NCBI GenBank assembly: GCA_964370825.1
Contig: CAYJKY010000030.1
Location: 1 to 44,036, forward strand
Length of the DNA: 44,036 bases
Reading direction: 5' to 3'
DNA from: CAYJBH01 sp964370825
GTDB taxonomy: Bacteria > Bacillota > Clostridia > Oscillospirales > Ruminococcaceae
The position numbers were made by a program, and so were the translations under genes. The notes below the pieces were generated by a model that saw only the letters and a program-made list of their open reading frames with translations, was not told the origin of the DNA and made no database searches. Shown here piece by piece: positions 1 to 7,307 of the stretch (position 1 is its first letter; each line of letters starts with the position of its first letter).

Positions 1-80
1 CCCCCGCCCCCCCGCCCCCCCCCCCCCCCCCGCCCGCGGGGGGGGGGGGGGGGGCGGCGCCCCCCCCCCCCCCCCCCCCC
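1..80. other. Low-complexity C/G run (likely artefact)
   Basis: Almost pure C followed by pure G and again C, with no coding or regulatory content and a composition unlike the rest of the window. It directly abuts a normal hairpin at 83. It is best read as a sequencing or assembly artefact at a contig end. Confidence 0.85.
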
Positions 81-82
81 GG

Positions 83-137
83 GGCTGTCGAAATTTTACG
101 ACAGCCTAATTCAAGGCACCGAATAAACGGTGCCTTG
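83..137 (-). terminator. Tandem hairpins after the solute-binding protein gene
   Basis: Two perfect inverted repeats follow the leftward gene ending at 169. The first reached (112-137) pairs CAAGGCACCG with CGGTGCCTTG, and the second (83-106) pairs GGCTGTCG with CGACAGCC. Neither has a clear U-tract, because the second runs straight into the C/G artefact. The position just past the stop codon supports a terminator or 3'-end stabiliser. Confidence 0.55.
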
Positions 138-168
138 AATATAAATGGTTATTTAGTTTTATGCTTTA

Positions 169-1716
169 TTATGCGGCTAACCATGCATCGATTTGTGCCT
201 GAACTTCTGCCTGGATAGTCTCGATACCTGCTGCCTTCAGCTCTGCATCAAGTGATGCAACTGTTGCATCAACACCGTTCGGAACGATACCGGTGCTTAG
301 CGATGCTCCGTAACCTGTTGCTATCTGAGCACAAGCGGCAACCTCTGTCTGGATACCCGAAAGATCAGGGATGAAACCGGCAAGCGGAGAAGCCTCTGCA
401 TTGTCGTTTACTTCCTTAAGCTTGTCGTACATGTCAACAGGTGCGCCGGCGGAAGGTGTAAGTGTAAAGAATGTTGCCTGCGAGAATGTCCAAACCTTCC
501 AGTCCTCTGTTAGGAAGTCAACAGTTCCCTCGTCGTTAAGCTCCCATGTGGTTCCCTCAACGCCGTATGCGAACATATTTCTGAAGGTTGGGTCAAGGTT
601 TGCAAGCTCAAGCCATTTTAGTGCGGCTTCTACGTTAGGTGCGTTTGTAGGTATTCCACTCATGGAACCCTGAATTGTTCCTGTGGTTATAATAGGATCA
701 GTTTTTGCCATAACATCTGCATTGTAGGTTTTGCCTGCTGCAGGAGCTCCCCATGCGGTGAACTTTGCATCTTCCCAACCCTGTGCGGATCCTACTACTA
801 AGTCAGGATACTCATTTTCAATTACGTTAGCGTCCGGATTTACATAGCCGGCTGCCTGCCAGGAGGCGAGCTCGTTAAGGTCATCCAAATACTTTTCATT
901 GGTGTAGATAAGCTCAAGGGTTGTAGAACCTGTAAGAAGGTCGATACCTAAATATCTTACATCGTCAAGACCTGCCTTGTCAAACTGGTTGTCAAGACCG
1001 TTAAGTCCGCCCTTATTTAGGCTTACAACTGCCGGTAGATCGTTGGGATAAACGCCGCCCATCTCGGTCTCGGTGTAATTGTAAATCTTTTCAAGTAGCG
1101 GTGTAACTGTGGACAGCTCTCTTCCGAGTGCATCAAACTCTGCCTGTGCACCAACCTCGTCAAGAACATAGTCAGCGTTTACAATCCAGAACTGCTGTGC
1201 AGCTGTGTCCTTGTATACCGGTATGGCATAGATACTGCCATTGATCTTTGTTCCGTCCCAGATGGATTCCGGTATAAAATCATACAGATCCGGAGTAACC
1301 GAGGGAAGAAGTTCGGTCAGGTCGGCAAGGAAGCCGGCGGTTGCATTGGGAACATAGTGGTTATACCATGCACAGGTGAAAACTATGTCGTAGTCGGTGG
1401 TACCTGTCGATACAGCCGTTTTAATCTGGTCAGAGTCGGTTGCATACTGGAACTCAACCTCAACACCGATTTGCTCTCTTGAGTACTCATTTAAAGCCTC
1501 AACAACATAATCGGGGTTTGTGGGAGCGTTACCGGGCATTGCATACTTAATGGTGGTAACTTCCATGTCATCCTCTGCGGGTTCTGCTGTGTCCTCAGCA
1601 GGTGTGGATGTGTCGGTATCCGTTGGTGTTTCCTCTGCCGGTGCGCATGCTGCAAAAAGCGTGCCCACCAATGCTAATGCCAATAATAATGACATTAATT
1701 TGCGCGTTGATTTCAT
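169..1716 (-). CDS. ABC transporter sugar-binding lipoprotein (DUF3502 type)
   Basis: This is a 515-residue extracellular binding protein for an ABC sugar importer. The ATG at 1716 is chosen because AGGAGG lies 7 bases upstream; the upstream in-frame start has no such site. The N-terminus is a lipoprotein signal ending LFAAC, with the lipidated Cys at about residue 24, then an acidic Thr/Pro-rich linker to about residue 50. The body resembles family 1 solute-binding proteins. The last 150 residues match the pattern I know from DUF3502, including the conserved ending with an AAGI-(x)n-AQIDAWLA-like tail. It is the third gene of a leftward operon, after two permeases. No ATPase gene is present, as is usual for this class, which shares an MsmK-type ATPase. 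The substrate is unknown, but the nearby sulfatase suggests an oligosaccharide from a sulfated glycan (inference). Confidence 0.88.
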   Translation of the reverse strand: MKSTRKLMSLLLALALVGTLFAACAPAEETPTDTDTSTPAEDTAEPAEDDMEVTTIKYAMPGNAPTNPDYVVEALNEYSREQIGVEVEFQYATDSDQIKTAVSTGTTDYDIVFTCAWYNHYVPNATAGFLADLTELLPSVTPDLYDFIPESIWDGTKINGSIYAIPVYKDTAAQQFWIVNADYVLDEVGAQAEFDALGRELSTVTPLLEKIYNYTETEMGGVYPNDLPAVVSLNKGGLNGLDNQFDKAGLDDVRYLGIDLLTGSTTLELIYTNEKYLDDLNELASWQAAGYVNPDANVIENEYPDLVVGSAQGWEDAKFTAWGAPAAGKTYNADVMAKTDPIITTGTIQGSMSGIPTNAPNVEAALKWLELANLDPTFRNMFAYGVEGTTWELNDEGTVDFLTEDWKVWTFSQATFFTLTPSAGAPVDMYDKLKEVNDNAEASPLAGFIPDLSGIQTEVAACAQIATGYGASLSTGIVPNGVDATVASLDAELKAAGIETIQAEVQAQIDAWLAA

Positions 1717-1835
1717 ATAAAATCCTCCTAAAATTTCTATATATATTACCCAAACCAAAATGTTTGAGAAATATTAAGTTTTTGCACCCTGTGCATAGTG
1801 GCAAGAGTATCGAGCTAAATAATATTTTAACAGCT

Positions 1836-1848
1836 CTGCCAAGGGCAG
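1836..1848 (-). promoter_or_regulatory. Small intercistronic hairpin
   Basis: CTGCC-loop-GGCAG lies immediately after the permease stop codon in the 135-base gap before the binding protein gene. It is short and lacks a U-tract. It may stabilise a processed 3' end so that the binding protein mRNA accumulates separately, but this is only inference. Confidence 0.25.
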
Positions 1849-1851
1849 ATA

Positions 1852-2787
1852 TTATCCTTTGACAGCACCAACCGTCAGTCCGGATACAAAATATTTTTGG
1901 AAGAATGGATAGGTACAGGCGATTGGAACTACCGTTACAATAACCACTGCCATCTTAAAGCCTTCCTGAGGAATGTCTGCCGCCTGCATGGAGGCAGAAC
2001 CGCCTATCAAGTTTGCGTTTTGAAGAATGAATTGAACCTCTCTGTCCATCTGCACAAGGAAGTACTGCAACGGATACTTTGCGGTATCGGTTATGTACAT
2101 AAGACCTAAAAACCAGTCATTCCAGTAGGCGAAGGAGAGGAAAATCGATACCGTTGCAAGTGCCGGTAACGATATGGGAAGAACGATCTGAAAAAATACT
2201 CTAAACTGTGACGCACCATCAATTTTTGCCGACTCGACAAGCGAATCCGGAATTGTTGAGGTGAAAAAAGTTCTCAACACTATAACATAAAAGGATTGTA
2301 CCAACATTGGAAGTATCAGTGCCCAGATAGAGTTGTTTAGCCTAAGTACCTGTGTCATTACAAGATAGCTTGAAACAAGACCACCGTTAAACACCATCGG
2401 TATAAAAATTAACCAGGTATAAAACTTTCTAAACTTAAAGCTCTGACGAGATATAACATAGCCCATTGCTGAGTTTAAAAACAGTCCTAAAACAGTACCC
2501 ACAACGGTAACAAGCACCGAGACCAATCCTGCCTGAATAATGGGGTCTCTTAATGTCCATACAATGCTCCACGCCTCGGTAGAGATAGTTTCGGGAAAAA
2601 AGCTGTAGCCGTTAAGCTGAATTGAACCTCTGTCGGTAATGGAAATCATAAATACCAGGATAAGAGGTATTATCGACATAATTGCGGTAAAGATGAAAAC
2701 AGCGGTAAACAACACATTAGTTAAGGGCTTAACTCTGTTAAAACGCTCCATGCCCTCAATGACCGGCTTTTCCTTTGATTTTGCCAT
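1852..2787 (-). CDS. Carbohydrate ABC transporter permease (LplC/YtcP-like)
   Basis: This is a 311-residue inner-membrane subunit of a sugar importer. About six hydrophobic segments are visible. The MalG-type EAA loop starts near residue 190 (ESAKIDGAS...LP) and contacts the ATPase. The C-terminus ends in the KYFVSGLTVGAVKG pattern typical of the LplC/YtcP branch. The ATG at 2787 has GGAAGGAGG upstream at good spacing. It lies 14 bases downstream of the other permease gene and 135 bases upstream of the binding protein gene, all leftward. Function as a permease is secure; the substrate is not. Confidence 0.9.
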   Translation of the reverse strand: MAKSKEKPVIEGMERFNRVKPLTNVLFTAVFIFTAIMSIIPLILVFMISITDRGSIQLNGYSFFPETISTEAWSIVWTLRDPIIQAGLVSVLVTVVGTVLGLFLNSAMGYVISRQSFKFRKFYTWLIFIPMVFNGGLVSSYLVMTQVLRLNNSIWALILPMLVQSFYVIVLRTFFTSTIPDSLVESAKIDGASQFRVFFQIVLPISLPALATVSIFLSFAYWNDWFLGLMYITDTAKYPLQYFLVQMDREVQFILQNANLIGGSASMQAADIPQEGFKMAVVIVTVVPIACTYPFFQKYFVSGLTVGAVKG

Positions 2788-2801
2788 AAAAACCTCCTTC
2801 C

Positions 2802-3758
2802 TTAAAAGAATGCACTTTCTTTATCTATCTTCTTAACTATCGCATTTGCAATCAATATGGTTATACATCCAAATACCGACTGGAACACGGCACCTGCCTG
2901 TGCAAGGTTGTATTGACCTAAAGTCCTTAAGGCATTGTATACATAAACATCAATTGTCAGCGTCACCGGCTCCAACTCAAATGAGTTTCGAGGTACCTGG
3001 TAGAATAATCCGAAATCAGAGTTGAAAATTCTGCCGACAGCCATGATAAACATGATGATAATAATATTCTTTAATAACGGAAGAGTAATTTTGGTGATTT
3101 GTTGCCATTTTGAAGCACCGTCGATAACTGCGGCCTCGTAATAGGTATGGTCAATTCCGGTTATTGATGCGAGGTAGATTACCATGCCATATCCGGTTCC
3201 CTTCCATATGTTCATAATAACTATGATGAAGGGCCATTGCTCGAGAGCTTGTGAACTGTACCAGTTTATGGTCGACATTCCCATAGACTCAAGCAGACCG
3301 TTGATTATGCCGTTGTTCGGGCTCAAAAAAGCGAATAGGAAATAACTACCGACAACCCAAGACATAAAATGGGGTAAAAACATTGCTGTTTGTGTTACCT
3401 TTGCCATCTTCTTGCTGTGGAGATTTGCAATCATTATCGCAAGGGATACAGGGATAACTATGCCGAGTACGATAAATACAATGTTGTAAAGTAGGGTGTT
3501 TCTGATGAACAATGCGGTTTTGGGGCTGTTAAGTAAAAATTGAAAGTTGTCAAAACCTACCCACTCGTTCATAATTATTGACTGGAATATGTTGGTGCCG
3601 GGATGAAGTCTCCACTCCTTAAATGCTATTACTATACCGGCAATAGGTAGGTAGGAAAATATTGCGTACCAGATTACCGTCGGAAGTGAAAGAAGTACTA
3701 ACTCAAAGTCATCGAAGGTAAATTTCTTTTTTAGCCTGCTATTTTGTTTTCTTGCCAC
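2802..3758 (-). CDS. Carbohydrate ABC transporter permease (LplB/YtePlike), GTG start
   Basis: This is the first gene of the leftward importer operon, a 318-residue permease with about six membrane segments and the EAA motif EAAVIDGASKWQQITKITLP in the C-terminal half. The reading frame is open further upstream to 3833, but the GTG at 3758 is preferred because AAAGGGGTG precedes it at about 5 bases; the ATG at 3779 and the GTG at 3833 have poor ribosome sites. With this start the protein begins ARKQNSRLKKKF, a basic cytoplasmic N-terminus normal for the family. A promoter lies at 3897-3925. It pairs with the next permease as a heterodimeric channel. Confidence 0.85.
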   Translation of the reverse strand: MARKQNSRLKKKFTFDDFELVLLSLPTVIWYAIFSYLPIAGIVIAFKEWRLHPGTNIFQSIIMNEWVGFDNFQFLLNSPKTALFIRNTLLYNIVFIVLGIVIPVSLAIMIANLHSKKMAKVTQTAMFLPHFMSWVVGSYFLFAFLSPNNGIINGLLESMGMSTINWYSSQALEQWPFIIVIMNIWKGTGYGMVIYLASITGIDHTYYEAAVIDGASKWQQITKITLPLLKNIIIIMFIMAVGRIFNSDFGLFYQVPRNSFELEPVTLTIDVYVYNALRTLGQYNLAQAGAVFQSVFGCITILIANAIVKKIDKESAFF

Positions 3759-3896
3759 TGCTGCACCCCTTTCAAGCATGTGATGTCCACGTGTGAGTAA
3801 TTTGGTGTTTTTTTTGGAAACAAAAAATAACACTTCAATAGTAAACCTATACCAAATGACTCAATACAGAGGAATATTTTAGTGTTATCTGTGTAT

Positions 3897-3925
3897 ATTT
3901 TATAACATATAGGGAAGAAATGCAA
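3897..3925 (-). promoter_or_regulatory. Promoter of the importer operon
   Basis: On the minus strand, -35 TTGCAT and -10 TAAAAT are separated by 17 bases, upstream of the first permease gene. The -35 is identical to those of the DUF1349 gene and the sulfatase gene. Confidence 0.65.
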
Positions 3926-4067
3926 CCTTTTTAACCAAAATGTAATATTGTTCGTTAGTATTGCACAAAAAGTATAGAATAAATTAGTTGGTTTACATAG
4001 TATATAATGTAGGTGTTGCAAAACGATGCTTTATGTCGCCTAGTGTTAAAAAATATGTTGTCAAAAT

Positions 4068-4679
4068 TTATAAATCTTCATCCGGCTGTTGACCGGTGTG
4101 CAAAGGCCATCTACACTGTGTCATTTCAAATTCGGTGAAAACGGCTTTAAAGGATGCCTCCTCCGGACTGCAAGCGTAAACGCCGAAGCTGATGGTGTCT
4201 CCTGCCTCAAACAGATGGCATATCCTCAGCTGCTGATAGTCAATGCCGTCATAGGAACTCTCCACACAAAAATCGTCACCTCTGCGGCTCAGCCTAAACC
4301 AGATGGTCTTGATATCGGCGGGAATTGAAGTGGTCGACCAGTCGGAGAAACCGTTGTTTGTTACGACAGCACCGAGAAATTGACTTTTCTCATCGCCGTA
4401 TTCAACCGATGCCTTAATCCAATTTTCACTGTTCAGATATACAGCGATACCTGCCTGATCAAAGTTGTGATAGCTATCAAAATCCGCCTTAACATGAAAT
4501 GAGAATTCTTTTTCATCGGTCTGCATCTGCAAAACAGGTGCATTATCATTCCTAAACTTGTAATAGGTTCTTTGCCACAAGTCGGTTCTCGGCTGTGTTA
4601 TAATCTCAATTTTATCGGCAGTAACCGAGTGCTCTTTAGGCTCGTTAGTCCATTTTAATTTAGTAATATCGAACGCCAT
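4068..4679 (-). CDS. DUF1349-family protein (concanavalin-like fold)
   Basis: This is a 203-residue soluble protein. Its sequence follows the DUF1349 pattern: a beta-rich core with FSFHVKADF, DQAGIAVYL, WIKASVEYGD, WFRLSRRGDDF, SYDG and SFGVYACSP blocks from about residue 60 to 190. DUF1349 proteins are predicted concanavalin-like beta sandwiches that occur in carbohydrate loci, and their biochemical role is not settled. The ATG at 4679 is chosen because the frame upstream of it overlaps a good promoter (4722-4750); a GGGG element gives a weak ribosome site. There is no signal peptide, so it should act in the cytoplasm. It is divergent from the sulfatase gene across a repeat array, so the two are probably regulated together (inference). 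Confidence 0.82.
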   Translation of the reverse strand: MAFDITKLKWTNEPKEHSVTADKIEIITQPRTDLWQRTYYKFRNDNAPVLQMQTDEKEFSFHVKADFDSYHNFDQAGIAVYLNSENWIKASVEYGDEKSQFLGAVVTNNGFSDWSTTSIPADIKTIWFRLSRRGDDFCVESSYDGIDYQQLRICHLFEAGDTISFGVYACSPEEASFKAVFTEFEMTQCRWPLHTGQQPDEDL

Positions 4680-4721
4680 TATAACCCCATTGATTAAATG
4701 CTTAAAAACCCGCAGATTTAT

Positions 4722-4750
4722 ATTATACATCATGGTGAAGAAAAATGCAA
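4722..4750 (-). promoter_or_regulatory. Promoter of the DUF1349 gene
   Basis: Minus strand -35 TTGCAT, 17-base spacer, -10 TATAAT, about 40 bases upstream of the ATG. The spacer starts TTTTC, similar to the TTCTTC of the importer promoter. Confidence 0.7.
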
Positions 4751-4756
4751 TGCTAA

Positions 4757-4786
4757 AAATGATTTTTTTCATAAATAAAATCATTT
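4757..4786 (-). promoter_or_regulatory. 10-bp inverted repeat upstream of the DUF1349 promoter
   Basis: AAATGATTTT and AAAATCATTT form perfect arms around the 10 bases TTTCATAAAT. That centre is also the right half of the unit repeated in the neighbouring 22-bp array, so the site looks like a specialised member of the same set of sites. A regulatory role is inferred from the position just upstream of the -35. Confidence 0.5.
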
Positions 4787-4803
4787 ACATTGTTGACATA
4801 TGC

Positions 4804-5081
4804 ATTTATTTCATAAATATAATGCGTATTCGTACAATATAAAACATTTAATTCATAAATATAAAACATTTAATTCATAAATATAAAACATTTATTTCAT
4901 AAATATAAAACATTTATTTCATAAATATNNNNNNNNNNNNNNNNNNNNNNNNNNNNNNNNNNNNNNNNNNNNNNNNNNNNNNNNNNNNNNNNNNNNNNNN
5001 NNNNNNNNNNNNNNNNNNNNNNNNNNNNTTCATAAATATAAAACATTTATTTCATAAATATAAAACATTTATTTCATAAAT
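4804..5081. repeat. 22-bp tandem array of palindromic units
   Basis: The unit ATTTATTTCATAAAT (ATTTAT-TTC-ATAAAT, a palindrome with 6-bp arms) begins at 4804, 4846, 4868, 4890, 4912, then after a gap at 5045 and 5067, with a partial copy at 5029. From 4846 the period is exactly 22 bp. Two early copies read ATTTAA instead of ATTTAT. The linker between palindromes is ATAAAAC. The array fills the space between two divergent promoters, which suggests a bank of operators rather than a neutral satellite. The true copy number is unknown because 100 N placeholders interrupt it. Confidence 0.85.
4929..5028. other. Assembly gap (100 N) inside the tandem array
   Basis: Exactly 100 N characters, the usual placeholder for a gap of unknown size. 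The same repeat lies on both sides, so the assembly probably broke because of the repeat. Confidence 0.95.
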
Positions 5082-5125
5082 ATTTGGTAATATGTTAACT
5101 TACTTTGGAAATGTCTGTTTTTCTG

Positions 5126-5154
5126 TTGCATAATTTGTTTCATGGGTATAAAAT
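5126..5154 (+). promoter_or_regulatory. Promoter of the sulfatase gene
   Basis: -35 TTGCAT, 17-base spacer, -10 TAAAAT, about 27 bases upstream of the start codon. Both hexamers are identical to those of the importer operon promoter. Confidence 0.7.
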
Positions 5155-5180
5155 GTACTTATTATGTAGGAGAGATTAAT

Positions 5181-6875
5181 ATGACAAGAAAACCTAACGT
5201 TATTATCTTTTTAACCGATGACCAGGGATATGGTGATTTAAGTAAGAGCGGAAATCAAAATCTGCTTACACCGATTGCCGATGATTTAGAGGTACAGGGT
5301 GCACGAATGGAGAACTTTTATACCTGTCCGTTATGTGCACCGACACGTGCCGAGCTACTCACCGGTAGACAGTTTATAAAAACAGGTGTGCATGGTGTCA
5401 CCCAAAAGGCAGAGTACATAAACTTAGACGAAAAAACCATTGCCGAGGTGTACAAAGAGGCAGGCTATAGCACCGGTTGTTTTGGAAAATGGCACAGTGG
5501 TTCGCTGTTTCCCTACCACCCGAACGCAAGGGGGTTTGACGAGTTTTATGGTTTTTGCTGTGGACATTGGGGGTATTATTTTAACACCACCATGGATCAT
5601 AACGGTGTTGAGGTTCGAGGTAAAAATTATATAATAGATGATGTTACCGACCATGTGCTCGACTTTATAGAGGAAAATTCAGACAGGGAGTTTTTCTGCT
5701 ATGTTCCGTATAATACGCCACACTCACCCTATCAGGTTCCGGAAGAGTTTTATGGAAAATTTAGAGATGCAGAGCTTATTTCACGTGCCGACGATAGGGA
5801 GGCTGAGAATGTGCAGATAACAAAAGCTGTAATGGCGATGTGTGAAAATATCGACTGGAATATGGGGCGTGTGATTAAAAAACTTGCAGAAAAAAATCTT
5901 GAGCGCGACACCATTATCGTATATCTTTCAGACAACGGCCCTGCCGGATCGGTTCGTTTCAACTCCGGAATGAAGGGTGTGAAGGGTGGTATAGACGAGG
6001 GTTCGGTACGCACAGCTTGCAGTATAAGCTGGAAGGATCACATTATGCCTAACACGGTTGTACAACAACTTGGCTCCACAATGGATTTCCTCCCCACCTT
6101 AACCGCCCTTTGTGATGTTCCGTGCAATACAGAAAAACCGATTGACGGAATAGATCTCAGCAGACATCTGCTCGGCAAAACTACGGAGATTGTAGAGCGA
6201 GAGGTGTTCGCACTGCAAAGTTGGAGTAAAACAGGAATATCGGTAAGAGATCAAAGGTATAGATATCTGTATGATGAAAATGAGCTTTACGACATAGAAA
6301 ATGATCGAGGACAGAAAAACAATATTGCCGAGAGTGAACCGGAAAGGGTGGAGGCAATGCGAAAGTCCTGCCAAAGCTTTACAGAAAATTTTGTGCCAAA
6401 GAGTTATGAAACAAGGTATCTGCCCATTGGGTACAGCAAAAGAAAAGCTTACCTTAATGCCCAGGATGCTGACCCGAACGGTAAAATCACCTGGAGTAGT
6501 ATTCACCCCAACTGTTCCTACCTTATCAACTGGGACGACGACGGCGATACCGTCGACTGGGTTGTCGATGTAGTACAAAGCGGAAAGTATAGGGCGAGTG
6601 TGCTATATACCTGTACCGAAAAATCGGTAGGAAAAACACTCGTAGTAAGCTGTGGCGAGGAGCGATGCAAGGCAAATATAGAGATTGAGTTCAATCCTGA
6701 GCTGGACGAGATGAGAGACTATTCGCCAAGGACAGAATCCTATACCAAACAGTTTAAAGAGCTGTATGTAGGAGAACTCTATATAGAAAAGGGACTCAAC
6801 ACCCTAACACTATCATGCGAGGGGAATGACGGTAATCACATCTGCGATGTGAGGGCGTTGATGGTGGAAATTTAA
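5181..6875 (+). CDS. Formylglycine-dependent sulfatase (arylsulfatase family)
   Basis: This 564-residue enzyme should hydrolyse sulfate esters. The ATG at 5181 follows AGGAGAG; the upstream in-frame ATG lies inside the promoter. The family signature CAPTR (Cys52 to Arg56) followed by LLTGR marks the Cys converted to formylglycine, and this Cys form suits anaerobic maturation by a radical SAM anSME. Other active-site elements are the metal-binding DD at 13-14, KWH at 103-105, NTPHSPY, and SDNG. From about residue 425 a separate beta-rich, CBM-like region follows. There is no signal peptide, so it is probably cytoplasmic and acts on imported oligosaccharides. No anSME gene is in the window. The specific substrate cannot be told. 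Confidence 0.88.
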   Translation: MTRKPNVIIFLTDDQGYGDLSKSGNQNLLTPIADDLEVQGARMENFYTCPLCAPTRAELLTGRQFIKTGVHGVTQKAEYINLDEKTIAEVYKEAGYSTGCFGKWHSGSLFPYHPNARGFDEFYGFCCGHWGYYFNTTMDHNGVEVRGKNYIIDDVTDHVLDFIEENSDREFFCYVPYNTPHSPYQVPEEFYGKFRDAELISRADDREAENVQITKAVMAMCENIDWNMGRVIKKLAEKNLERDTIIVYLSDNGPAGSVRFNSGMKGVKGGIDEGSVRTACSISWKDHIMPNTVVQQLGSTMDFLPTLTALCDVPCNTEKPIDGIDLSRHLLGKTTEIVEREVFALQSWSKTGISVRDQRYRYLYDENELYDIENDRGQKNNIAESEPERVEAMRKSCQSFTENFVPKSYETRYLPIGYSKRKAYLNAQDADPNGKITWSSIHPNCSYLINWDDDGDTVDWVVDVVQSGKYRASVLYTCTEKSVGKTLVVSCGEERCKANIEIEFNPELDEMRDYSPRTESYTKQFKELYVGELYIEKGLNTLTLSCEGNDGNHICDVRALMVEI

Positions 6876-6900
6876 GATTTTATAGAATAAGCTGTATTTG

Positions 6901-6944
6901 GACAACCCCTAACCGTTGGCTGATAACCATGGTTAGGGGTTGTC
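6901..6944 (+). terminator. Rho-independent terminator, probably bidirectional
   Basis: GACAACCCCTAAC pairs perfectly with GTTAGGGGTTGTC around an 18-base loop, followed by a short T-rich stretch. It sits directly between the ends of the convergent sulfatase and YlmC-like genes. Confidence 0.75.
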
Positions 6945-7217
6945 TTATTCCTCTGTAGATTTATCTGACCTTGTCGTTTCGCTCGGTTCACAGTTTACCA
7001 AAATCACATCGGTACCGAATTTAACAACCTCTTCGTATTTAATGCTTATGTCCGGGTCACGACCGAACAGACCGAAAAATTTCGGGCGCCCGAAAACAAC
7101 AAAGCTATGTATCCGTGCCGACACAGGGTCAAATCGTAGGTCATCGATTTTTCCGAGCTTTTTACCGGTTTTAATTGTAACCACATCCTTTTCGCTTACG
7201 TTTAAAAGGCTGTACAT
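6945..7217 (-). CDS. YlmC/YmxH-family sporulation protein (PRC-barrel)
   Basis: This is a 90-residue small protein with a PRC-barrel fold. The blocks GKKLGKIDDLRFDP, IHSFVV and ISIKYEEVVKFGTDVILV match the YlmC/YmxH family, small proteins of endospore formers annotated as sporulation proteins with no defined reaction. The ATG at 7217 has GGAGG five bases upstream; the GTG two codons earlier overlaps that ribosome site and is less likely. It is convergent with the sulfatase gene and ends against the shared terminator. It appears to be a single-gene unit unrelated to the sugar genes. Its presence supports a spore-forming Clostridia host. Confidence 0.85.
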   Translation of the reverse strand: MYSLLNVSEKDVVTIKTGKKLGKIDDLRFDPVSARIHSFVVFGRPKFFGLFGRDPDISIKYEEVVKFGTDVILVNCEPSETTRSDKSTEE

Positions 7218-7307
7218 AGCCACCTCCAGGGAAAATAGTATTCGTTATATTATATGCGAAGAATATTAGTTATTTTACAAAATCGATGTTTAGCTATGAA
7301 AAATTTA

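Noticed and set aside
3759..3833. Longer N-terminus for the first permease
   Set aside because: The added 25 residues have no good ribosome site, while the GTG at 3758 has one and gives a normal N-terminus.
4846..5081. The regular array resembles a CRISPR at first sight
   Set aside because: There are no unique spacers; the whole 22-bp unit repeats, and no cas gene is nearby. It is a tandem operator-like repeat.
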